DNA from: JACVRW01 sp963716215
GTDB taxonomy: Bacteria; Actinomycetota; Thermoleophilia; Solirubrobacterales; Thermoleophilaceae
NCBI GenBank assembly: GCA_963716215.1
Contig: OY970298.1
Coordinates: 1,054,001 to 1,118,000 of the forward strand
DNA length: 64,000 bases
Direction of reading: 5' to 3'
The position numbers and the translations under genes are program-made. Below the pieces are notes generated by a model. It worked only from the letters and a program-made list of their open reading frames with translations, ran no database searches and was not told where the DNA came from. Shown piece by piece: positions 57,809-64,000 of this stretch (its first letter is position 1; each line of letters begins with the position of its first letter).

Positions 57809-58477
57809 TCAACCTAGCCACTCTCCGAGCGGTAGGTGGGCGCCGGCCTCGGCGAGCGCGCCGGGGGCGGTCACCGGGAGCGCGGCCACCGTCACCCCAC
57901 CGAGCCGCGCGATCGTCTCGCGGTTCGACACCTCGATCGGCTCTGGATTCGCGGGCCACGGCGTCATCACCACCCCCGCCACCTCCAAACCCGCAGTCCG
58001 CGCGGCCTCGATCGTCAGCAGCGAGTGGTTGATCGTCCCCAGGCCGGTGCGGGCGGCGATCACCAGCGGCAGACCAAGGTCCAGGGCCAGATCGCGGACC
58101 TGGTAGCCCGGCGTGATCGGCACGAGCAGGCCGCCCACGCCCTCGGCCACGAGGATGTCGCCGGGCACCGCGCGCGCCGCCTCCACGAGCAGCGCCGGCT
58201 CGATCGTGGTGCCCGCCAGCTCGGCGGCGTAGTGGGGCGAGAGCGGCGGCCCGAAGCGGTACGGGGCAACCTGCTCGGGCGTCTGCCGGCCACCAGCCGC
58301 CCCAGCCAGCAGCTCGTGGTCGGGCGGCCAGTCTCCGGCGGGCTCGTCCAGTCCCGTGACGACCGGCTTGAAGGCGCCTACGGCCTCGCCGCGGGCCACG
58401 AGCGCGGCGCACACCGCCGCGGCCACGACGGACTTGCCGGCCTCGGTGTCGGTCCCGGTAACGAACAGCCCGCGCAT
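57809..58477 (-). CDS. bioD: Dethiobiotin synthetase
   Basis: BioD closes the ureido ring of dethiobiotin using CO2 and ATP. The P-loop is FVTGTDTEAGKSVV (residues 5-18), with the diaminopelargonate site VAEGVGGLLVPI further on. The 222-aa length is normal. It lies 13 nt after bioF on the same strand and before the PGPGW-type gene. Confidence 0.94.
   Translation of the reverse strand: MRGLFVTGTDTEAGKSVVAAAVCAALVARGEAVGAFKPVVTGLDEPAGDWPPDHELLAGAAGGRQTPEQVAPYRFGPPLSPHYAAELAGTTIEPALLVEAARAVPGDILVAEGVGGLLVPITPGYQVRDLALDLGLPLVIAARTGLGTINHSLLTIEAARTAGLEVAGVVMTPWPANPEPIEVSNRETIARLGGVTVAALPVTAPGALAEAGAHLPLGEWLG
57811..57816 (-). promoter_or_regulatory. TANNNT -10-like element before the PGPGW-type gene
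   Basis: TAGGTT lies in the last codons of bioD and 7 nt before GTG 57803. Confidence 0.4.
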
Positions 58478-58490
58478 CCGGGCGGGCTCG

Positions 58491-59711
58491 TCAGGCGGCG
58501 TCGGCGAGGCCGTCGAACACGGCCGGGCGCTGCGGGCCGTAGGCGATGGTCGGCCCCGCGGACGCCGGCACCGCCGTCGCGAGCACCCGGGCCGCCTCGC
58601 GCAGCTCCGACTTCGTGTGGGACGCCATCACGGCCAAGCGCAGGCGCGACGTGCCCTCCGGCACCGTCGGCGGGCGGATCGCCTGCGCGAACACACCCCG
58701 CTCCAGCGCTCGCTCCGACGCGGCCATCGCGGCCTCGGCGTCCCCGACGATCAGCGGCACGATCGGCGTTTCACCCGGCTCGACGGACATCCCGGCCTCA
58801 CCCAGCGCCTCGCGCAGCACTCCGGCGTTGCGCTGCAGCTTCTCCACCCGCCGGGGCTGCTCGCGCAGCAGCTCCAGCGCCGCCATCGCGGCGGCCACGG
58901 CCGGCGGAGACAGCGCGGTGGAGAAGATCAGCGTGCGCGCGGTGTTGATCAGGTACTTGGCCATCGGCGCGTCGCAGAGCACGTACGCCCCGTACGAGCC
59001 GAGCGCCTTGCCGAGCGTTCCGACGATCACGTCGACCTCGTCCTCCAGGCCATGCTCGGCCACCAGCCCGCGACCGCCCGGGCCGACGCAGCCGATGCCG
59101 TGCGCCTCGTCGACCATCACCCGCGCGTCGTAGCGCTGGGCCAGCTCGACGATCTCCCGCAGCGGCGCCATGTCGCCGTCCATCGAGAACACGCCGTCGG
59201 TGACGATCAGCGACCCGCGCCCCTCGGCCTGGCGCAGACCCCACTCGAGGTGGTCGACGTCGCAGTGGTCGTACACGAACGTCTCGGCGCGCGACAGCCG
59301 GCAGCCGTCGATGATCGACGCGTGGTTGAGCGCGTCGGAGAAGACCACGTCCCCCTCGCGCGCGAGCGCGGACACCACACCCGCGTTGGCGAGGAAACCG
59401 GACCCGAACAGCAGGCAGGCGTCTGCCCCCTTGAACGCCGCCAGCTGGTCCTCCAGGCGCCGGTGGATCGTCATGTTGCCCGAGATCAGGCGCGACGCTC
59501 CGGAGCCGGCGCCGTAGCGCATGGCCGCCTCGGCGGCGGCCTCGCGCACCCGCGGGTGGTCGGCGAGGCCGAGGTAGTTGTTGGAGCAGAGCAGCAGCAC
59601 GGGCCGCCCATCCAGCAGGACACGCGGTCCCTGCGGCCCCGACACGCAGCGCAGCTTGCGGTACAGCCCCCGCTCGCGGATCTCCTCGAGTCGCTCCTCT
59701 ATCTCACTCAT
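58491..59711 (-). CDS. bioF: 8-amino-7-oxononanoate synthase (KAPA synthase)
   Basis: BioF condenses pimeloyl-ACP or -CoA with alanine. The 406-aa protein has LLCSNNYLGLADHPRV, GSGASRLISGN, DEAHGIGCVGPGGRG and the PLP Lys235 in GTLGKALGSYGA. The start is ATG 59711, directly behind the bioB stop. Related alpha-oxoamine synthases such as glycine C-acetyltransferase look similar, but the bioB and bioD neighbours support BioF. Confidence 0.92.
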   Translation of the reverse strand: MSEIEERLEEIRERGLYRKLRCVSGPQGPRVLLDGRPVLLLCSNNYLGLADHPRVREAAAEAAMRYGAGSGASRLISGNMTIHRRLEDQLAAFKGADACLLFGSGFLANAGVVSALAREGDVVFSDALNHASIIDGCRLSRAETFVYDHCDVDHLEWGLRQAEGRGSLIVTDGVFSMDGDMAPLREIVELAQRYDARVMVDEAHGIGCVGPGGRGLVAEHGLEDEVDVIVGTLGKALGSYGAYVLCDAPMAKYLINTARTLIFSTALSPPAVAAAMAALELLREQPRRVEKLQRNAGVLREALGEAGMSVEPGETPIVPLIVGDAEAAMAASERALERGVFAQAIRPPTVPEGTSRLRLAVMASHTKSELREAARVLATAVPASAGPTIAYGPQRPAVFDGLADAA

Positions 59712-59713
59712 TC

Positions 59714-60880
59714 CTAAGCCGCCTCCGGGTTGACGTGGACCACGTCCGGGAACGTGTTCGCGGCGCCGTCGGGGCGTGGCGGCACCGAGGTCTTCTTGCG
59801 GTGGCGCAGCTGCACCGCCGGGTTCCAGAAGTTGGCGTCCTCTTGCGAGTCGATCAGCTCGTCCACAGGGGTGCGGGGCGTGTCGCCGGCGAGCCAGCCG
59901 GAGCGGTTGTCGGGCCGCGGGTTGGCGCCGTTGTCGGGCTGGCGGGCCACGTTCAGCCCGAGCTCCTCGAACATCGCGCGGTCGTCCTCGGGCTCCGAGC
60001 CGAGCGTGGTCAGGAAGTTGCCCATCATCACGCCGTTCACGCCGGCCTTGACCGCCAGGGTGTGCAGCTCGCCGAGGTTCTCCACGCGCCCGCCGCAGAG
60101 GCGGAACAGCGCGCCCGGGAGGATCAGCCTGAAGATCGCGATCCATTTGACGGCGTCCCAGGGATCCATGTACTCGCGGTCGCCGAACTTCGTCCCGGGG
60201 CGCGGGTTGAGCATGTTGATCGGCACGCTGGTGGGGTCGATCTTCGCCAGCTGGAACGCCATCTCCACGCGCTGCTCGGGGGACTCGCCGAGGTTGAGGA
60301 TGCCGCCGACGCACGTCTCCAGTCCGGCCTCCTCGACCGCAGCGATTGTGCGCAGCCGGCCCTCGTAACGGACCGTCGAGGACACCTCCGGGTAGTAGCT
60401 CTCGGCCGTCTCCACATTGTGGTGGACGCGCTGGATGCCGGCCTCTTTGAGCTGCTTGGCGCGGTCGACCGACATGTGGCCGATCGAAGCGCAGCGCTTC
60501 AGGTTGGTGTGCTCGGCCACGAGCTTGGCGCCCTCGACCACGTTCTGGAAGTCGCGCTTGGAGAGGCCTTGGCCTTGCGTGACCATGCAGAAGCGGTGCG
60601 CCCCGGCGGCCTCGGCCGCGCGCGCGTGCTCGAGGATCTGCTCGGGCGTCATCATCGCGTGCATCGGCGTGTCTGCCTCGGCGAAGCGCGACTGGGCGCA
60701 GAAGCCGCAGTCCTCGGCGCAACCGCCGGACTTGGCGTTCACCAGCGAGCACATGTCGGTGGAGTCGCCGAAGCGCTCGACGCGCACCTTCCAGGCACGC
60801 TCGATCAGCGCCTCGATCTCGGCGTGGTCGGTGATCTCGCCGAGTTGGAGCGCCTCTTCCTGGGAGATGAGCGGCGGCAC
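59714..60880 (-). CDS. bioB: Biotin synthase
   Basis: BioB inserts sulfur into dethiobiotin by radical SAM chemistry. The CxxxCxxC cluster ligands are C54, C58 and C61 (GGCAEDCGFCAQ), followed by RFCMVTQGQG, the second-cluster region and NLNPRPGT-like NMLNPRPGTKFG. The 388-aa product has a C-terminal tail of about 50 residues beyond the usual end. GTG 60880 fits the family N-terminus and is preceded by TAACTT at 8 nt. Confidence 0.93.
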   Translation of the reverse strand: MPPLISQEEALQLGEITDHAEIEALIERAWKVRVERFGDSTDMCSLVNAKSGGCAEDCGFCAQSRFAEADTPMHAMMTPEQILEHARAAEAAGAHRFCMVTQGQGLSKRDFQNVVEGAKLVAEHTNLKRCASIGHMSVDRAKQLKEAGIQRVHHNVETAESYYPEVSSTVRYEGRLRTIAAVEEAGLETCVGGILNLGESPEQRVEMAFQLAKIDPTSVPINMLNPRPGTKFGDREYMDPWDAVKWIAIFRLILPGALFRLCGGRVENLGELHTLAVKAGVNGVMMGNFLTTLGSEPEDDRAMFEELGLNVARQPDNGANPRPDNRSGWLAGDTPRTPVDELIDSQEDANFWNPAVQLRHRKKTSVPPRPDGAANTFPDVVHVNPEAA

Positions 60881-60888
60881 CGGCCCTG

Positions 60889-60894
60889 AAGTTA
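60889..60894 (-). promoter_or_regulatory. TANNNT -10-like element before bioB
   Basis: TAACTT on the minus strand lies 8 nt before GTG 60880, in the 41-nt gap between the enoyl-CoA hydratase gene and bioB. It could make bioBFD a separate leaderless unit. Confidence 0.5.
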
Positions 60895-60921
60895 GGTCCG
60901 CGGTCGGACGGAGTGGGGCCG

Positions 60922-61701
60922 CTACCGCCCTTGCCAGCGCGGTTTGCGCTTCTCCGAGAACGCCCGAACACCCTCGCGGAAGTCCTCGGACGCGAAGCAG
61001 GATTCGCGCAGCTCGACCAGCTCGCGTTCGACCGCCTCCGGCAGCGGCTGCGACAGCAGCGTGCGGATCACGCGCTTGTTGCCCGCCAGCGACAGCGGAG
61101 CGTTGGCCGCCACCTCCGTCGCCAGGTCGAGCACGCGCTCGTCGAGCCGCTCGGGCTCCACGACCTCGTTCACGAGCCCCATGCGCTCGCCGCGCTCGGA
61201 GTCGATGGTGCGCCCGACGTAGAACAGCTCCGCGGTGTTGGCCACGCCGCACACGTCGATGAACCTGCGCAGGCCGGTGTGCGAATAGATCAGGCCGAGC
61301 TTGGCCGGCGGCATGCCCAGCTTGACCCCGCTCGCGGCGATCCGGAAGTCGCACGCGAGGGCCAGCTCCAGACCCCCACCGATCGCGTGGCCGTTGATCT
61401 GGCCTATGACCGGATACGGATACGTGTCGAGCGCCGCCATCGCCTCCTGGAACGGGTGCGCCACCAGTCGCTCGGCGGCCTCCTCGAAGCGTCCCTCCTC
61501 GAACCCGCCGATGTCGTAGCCGGCGGAGAAGACCTTGCCCGACCCGCGGATCACCAGGCAGCGTGCCTCGAGCGTCCGCGTGTACTCGCCCAGCGCGTCG
61601 AGCAGCTCGTGGTCGAGCGCGCCGCGGCGCTCGGGGTTGGAGATGGTGAGCCGGGCGACGTCGGCGGCCGGCTCGTCGAGTTGAAGCTTCTCGGAACTCA
61701 C
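60922..61701 (-). CDS. Enoyl-CoA hydratase/isomerase family protein
   Basis: The 259-aa crotonase-fold protein has the oxyanion-hole motif SAGYDIGGFE and the glycine-rich INGHAIGGGLELALACDFRI. Glu residues typical of hydratase activity can be seen near FIDVCGVANTAELFYVG. It probably hydrates an enoyl-CoA in fatty-acid or amino-acid breakdown. It starts inside the end of the biotinyl-carrier gene (4-nt overlap), so the two are translationally coupled. Confidence 0.92.
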   Translation of the reverse strand: MSSEKLQLDEPAADVARLTISNPERRGALDHELLDALGEYTRTLEARCLVIRGSGKVFSAGYDIGGFEEGRFEEAAERLVAHPFQEAMAALDTYPYPVIGQINGHAIGGGLELALACDFRIAASGVKLGMPPAKLGLIYSHTGLRRFIDVCGVANTAELFYVGRTIDSERGERMGLVNEVVEPERLDERVLDLATEVAANAPLSLAGNKRVIRTLLSQPLPEAVERELVELRESCFASEDFREGVRAFSEKRKPRWQGR

Positions 61702-61910
61702 TCCAGGACGACGAGCGTGTCGCCCTCCGAGACCGACTGGCCTTCGGCGCAGACGATCTCCTTGACCACCCCGTCGTCCTCGGCCTCGACGGGCATCTCC
61801 ATCTTCATCGACTCGAGGATCACCAGGGTGTCTCCCTCGGTCACCTCCTGGCCCAACTCACACTCGACCTTCCAGACCGTTCCTGTGATGTGAGCCTCGA
61901 CGTTGGGCAA
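61698..61910 (-). CDS. Stand-alone biotinyl/lipoyl-carrier domain protein
   Basis: The 70-aa protein is a single biotinyl domain with the attachment site ILESMKMEMPVEAED (Lys36) and the typical N-terminus AHITGTVWKVECELGQEV. It would carry CO2 for a biotin-dependent carboxylase. The start is read as TTG 61910, because a perfect AGGAGG at 61923-61918 lies 7 nt in front of it; GTG 61916 would be only 1 nt from that site. It heads an operon with the enoyl-CoA hydratase and biotin genes. Confidence 0.9.
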   Translation of the reverse strand: MPNVEAHITGTVWKVECELGQEVTEGDTLVILESMKMEMPVEAEDDGVVKEIVCAEGQSVSEGDTLVVLE

Positions 61911-61951
61911 GTCCACTCCTCCTGGTTTGCTGCGGGGTCGCGAGTGCGGGC

Positions 61952-61957
61952 AAGATA
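61952..61957 (-). promoter_or_regulatory. Possible -10 element (TATCTT) of the biotinyl-carrier operon
   Basis: TATCTT on the minus strand lies about 40 nt before the TTG start and upstream of AGGAGG, giving an ordinary leadered mRNA. The divergent cyclase gene starts at 61964, so its promoter must overlap this site. Confidence 0.4.
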
Positions 61958-61963
61958 CCCCCC

Positions 61964-63286
61964 ATGCCACGGTACGCGCGCAACGGCGAGGTGAGCCTCG
62001 CCTACGACGTCTTCGGCGAGGGCGAGCGCGACATCCTCGTGACCTTCGGCTGGGTCGGCTCGTTCCAGAGCGCGTGGGAGCACCCGCCGCACGCGCGCTG
62101 GCTGGAGCGGCTGGCCACCTTCGGCCGGGTGATCATGTGGGACAAGCGCGGCACCGGGCTGTCCGAGCGGATGGCGCCCGACCGCCTGCCCACGCTCGAG
62201 GAGCGCATGGACGACATCCGCGTCGTGCTCGACGCCGCCGAGAGCGAGCGGGCGGTGGCCTTCGGGATCTCCGAGGGCGCGGCGCTGAGCGCAATGTTCG
62301 CGGCGAGTCACCCCGACCGGGTGTCGGCGCTGATCTTGCTCGGCGGGTTCGCCCGAACGCTGCACGGCGAGGGCTACGAGTGGGCCCCGACACGCGAGGT
62401 GGCCGACGAGTTCAACCGGCGCGTGGGCGAGACCTGGGGCGACAACGCCTGGCTGCTCGAGCTATGGGCACCCAGCGTGGCCGACGACCCCGTGGCCCAG
62501 GAGCAGTGGAACCGGATGCTGGTATTCGGAGGCACGCCGGCGACCGCGATCGCCTGGCTGGAGATGGTCCAGGACACCGACGTCAGGCACGTGCTGCCGA
62601 CGATCCGCCAGCCATCGCTCGTGATCCACCGCGTGGACGACCGGATCGTTTCGGTCGAGCACGGGCGCTACTTGGCCGAGCACATCCCCGACGCGCGCTA
62701 CGCGGAGCTGCAGCGGGCCGATCACCTCTGGTGGAACGACGGCGACGACATCCTCGACGAGGTCGAGTCGTTCCTGACCGGGACGACCGCGGCCCACGAG
62801 ACGGACCGCGTGCTCGCGACCGTGCTGTTCACGGACATCGTGGACTCCACCACGCGCGCCGCGGAGCTGGGCGACCGCCGCTGGGGCGACCTGGTGGAGG
62901 AGCACGACCGGCTGGTCCGAGCGCGCCTGGAGCGCTACCGGGGCCGCGAGGTCAAGACGCTCGGCGACGGCTTCCTCGCCACCTTCGACGGGCCCGGCCG
63001 CGCGATCCGCTGCGCCGCCGACCTGCGCGACGGCGTACGCCGGCTGGGGCTGGAGGTTCGCGCCGGCCTGCACACCGGCGAGTGCGAGGTCGCGGGTGAC
63101 GACATCCGCGGCATCGCGGTCAACATCGGCGCGCGCGTGGGCGCCATCGCCGACCCGGGCGAGGTGCTCGTCTCCCAGACCGTCAAGGACCTGGTCGCCG
63201 GGTCGGGCCTCGACTTCGAGGACCGCGGCGAGCACGAGCTCAAGGGCGTGCCCGGCTCCTGGCGCCTCTACTCGGTCGGGTCCTGA
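61964..63286 (+). CDS. Alpha/beta-hydrolase fused to class III adenylate cyclase
   Basis: The first 270 residues are an alpha/beta hydrolase with nucleophile Ser103 in GISEG, an Asp in HRVDDRIV and His in RADHLWW. The rest is a class III cyclase: metal ligands Asp291 (LFTDIVDST) and Asp335 (LGDGF), the adenine-specifying Lys331, and VNIGARVG with the transition-state Arg. The domain order is like Mycobacterium tuberculosis Rv1900c. It should make cAMP, perhaps controlled by a ligand of the hydrolase domain. Both active sites look complete. 440 aa. Confidence 0.9.
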   Translation: MPRYARNGEVSLAYDVFGEGERDILVTFGWVGSFQSAWEHPPHARWLERLATFGRVIMWDKRGTGLSERMAPDRLPTLEERMDDIRVVLDAAESERAVAFGISEGAALSAMFAASHPDRVSALILLGGFARTLHGEGYEWAPTREVADEFNRRVGETWGDNAWLLELWAPSVADDPVAQEQWNRMLVFGGTPATAIAWLEMVQDTDVRHVLPTIRQPSLVIHRVDDRIVSVEHGRYLAEHIPDARYAELQRADHLWWNDGDDILDEVESFLTGTTAAHETDRVLATVLFTDIVDSTTRAAELGDRRWGDLVEEHDRLVRARLERYRGREVKTLGDGFLATFDGPGRAIRCAADLRDGVRRLGLEVRAGLHTGECEVAGDDIRGIAVNIGARVGAIADPGEVLVSQTVKDLVAGSGLDFEDRGEHELKGVPGSWRLYSVGS

Positions 63287-64000
63287 TGATCCTCGCCATC
63301 GACCAGGGCACCTCGGGCACGACCTGCCTGGTGTTCGACGCGGAAGCCCATGTGATCGGCCGCGCCTACCGGGAGTTCACCCAGCACTTCCCGCGCCCGG
63401 GCTGGGTGGAGCACGACGCGGCCGAGATCTGGGACGTGACCCGCGCCGTGGCCGGCGACGCGCTGGACGCGGCCGGCGTCGACGGCCGTGCGCTCGCCGG
63501 CATCGGCATCACCAACCAGCGCGAGACCGTGGTGGCGTGGGACCGCGCCACCGGCGAGCCGCTGCACCGCGCGATCGTCTGGCAGGACCGGCGCACGGCG
63601 GCCCGCTGCGACGAGCTGCGCGAAGCGGGTCGCGAGCCCCTCGTGCGCGAGCGGACCGGTTTGGTGCTCGACCCCTACTTCTCCGGTACGAAGATCGAGT
63701 GGCTGATCCGCCACGGGGATGTGCCGGCCGACGCCGCCTTCGGGACGATCGACTCGTGGCTCGTGTTCAAGCTCACCGGCGCTCACGTGACCGACTACTC
63801 GAACGCCTCGCGCACGCTGCTGTTCGATATCGGCCGGCTGAGCTGGGACGGCGAGCTGTGCGACCTCCTCGGGGTGCCGCCCGCCAGCCTGCCCGAGCCG
63901 CGCGCGAGCGCCGAGGTCTACGGCAACACCGGCGAGTTCGGCGGGTCGGTGCCGGTGGCCGGCATCGCCGGCGACCAGCAGTCGGCGCTGTACGGGCAGG
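63286..64000 (+). CDS. glpK: Glycerol kinase (3' end outside window)
   Basis: The first 238 residues of a FGGY-family kinase can be read before the window ends. The N-terminal phosphate loop ILAIDQGTSGTTCLVFD, ITNQRETVVAWDRATG and IVWQDRRTAARCDELR are those of glycerol kinase, and TDYSNASRTLLFDI is the substrate-binding region. The enzyme makes glycerol 3-phosphate from glycerol and ATP. Its ATG overlaps the cyclase stop, so the two genes are coupled. Confidence 0.92.
   Translation, partial: MILAIDQGTSGTTCLVFDAEAHVIGRAYREFTQHFPRPGWVEHDAAEIWDVTRAVAGDALDAAGVDGRALAGIGITNQRETVVAWDRATGEPLHRAIVWQDRRTAARCDELREAGREPLVRERTGLVLDPYFSGTKIEWLIRHGDVPADAAFGTIDSWLVFKLTGAHVTDYSNASRTLLFDIGRLSWDGELCDLLGVPPASLPEPRASAEVYGNTGEFGGSVPVAGIAGDQQSALYGQ

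Overview
The window is a high-GC chromosomal segment with densely packed genes, frequent GTG/TTG starts and 4-bp start/stop overlaps. The S10-spc-alpha ribosomal order, the c-di-AMP riboswitch in front of a peptidoglycan hydrolase, the alpha/beta-hydrolase/adenylate-cyclase fusion and the PGPGW-type membrane protein all point to an actinobacterium. The long acidic or SAP-bearing extensions on ribosomal proteins suggest the deep-branching Thermoleophilia/Solirubrobacterales side. That placement is an inference from gene content, not from a phylogenetic marker test.

Region 1 (1-12.9 kb, all + strand) is the ribosomal super-operon: rplV (5' end cut off), rpsC, rplP, rpmC, rpsQ, rplN, rplX, rplE, rpsZ, rpsH, rplF, rplR, rpsE, rpmD, rplO, secY, adk, map, rpmJ, rpsM, rpsK, rpsD, rpoA, rplQ. 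No infA lies between map and rpmJ. Several ribosomal proteins carry unusual tails: SAP on L22, Gly-rich on S3, acidic/basic on S17 and acidic on L5.

Region 2 (12.9-27 kb) starts with a terminator-like hairpin and a c-di-AMP (ydaO-type) riboswitch controlling a secreted peptidoglycan hydrolase. A methyltransferase, a sulfate ABC importer (sbp-cysT-cysW-cysA) and a convergent Rrf2 regulator follow. Then come a second methyltransferase, truA, surE, ligA, a D-Ala-D-Ala carboxypeptidase, a patatin-like lipase and a solitary AbiEi/DUF559-type protein.

Region 3 (27-38.9 kb) holds a HisC-like aminotransferase, a small membrane protein and a FACL-type acyl-CoA synthetase. It also has a 58-aa HTH-like protein, a Nif3-family protein, a secreted alpha/beta hydrolase and a 699-aa collagen-like surface protein ending in a strong bidirectional terminator. 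Beyond these are a lipoprotein, two tandem paralogous membrane/basic-tail proteins, tRNA-Pro(CGG) and a PQQ-type sugar dehydrogenase lipoprotein.

Region 4 (38.9-48.8 kb) is catabolic. It has a divergent pair of units around 42.7 kb: a Zn-ADH/hydratase/aldehyde-dehydrogenase operon on one side, and thioesterase, SDR, SCP2-domain protein and Fe-ADH on the other. An epimerase, an RTX-like protein, a Nudix hydrolase and a rubredoxin complete it. Region 5 (48.9-64 kb) contains bioA, a large secreted hydrolase, an MFS/spermidine-synthase-like fusion, a DAO-type oxidoreductase and an acyl-CoA synthetase. The operon biotinyl-carrier/enoyl-CoA hydratase/bioB/bioF/bioD/small membrane protein/monooxygenase/cupin follows, then the cyclase fusion and the start of glpK.

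The most striking non-gene signal is a TANNNT hexamer 6-12 nt in front of the start codon of about 18 genes. It implies that leaderless transcription from minimal -10 promoters is a main expression mode here. I found no phage, insertion sequence, CRISPR array or rRNA gene.
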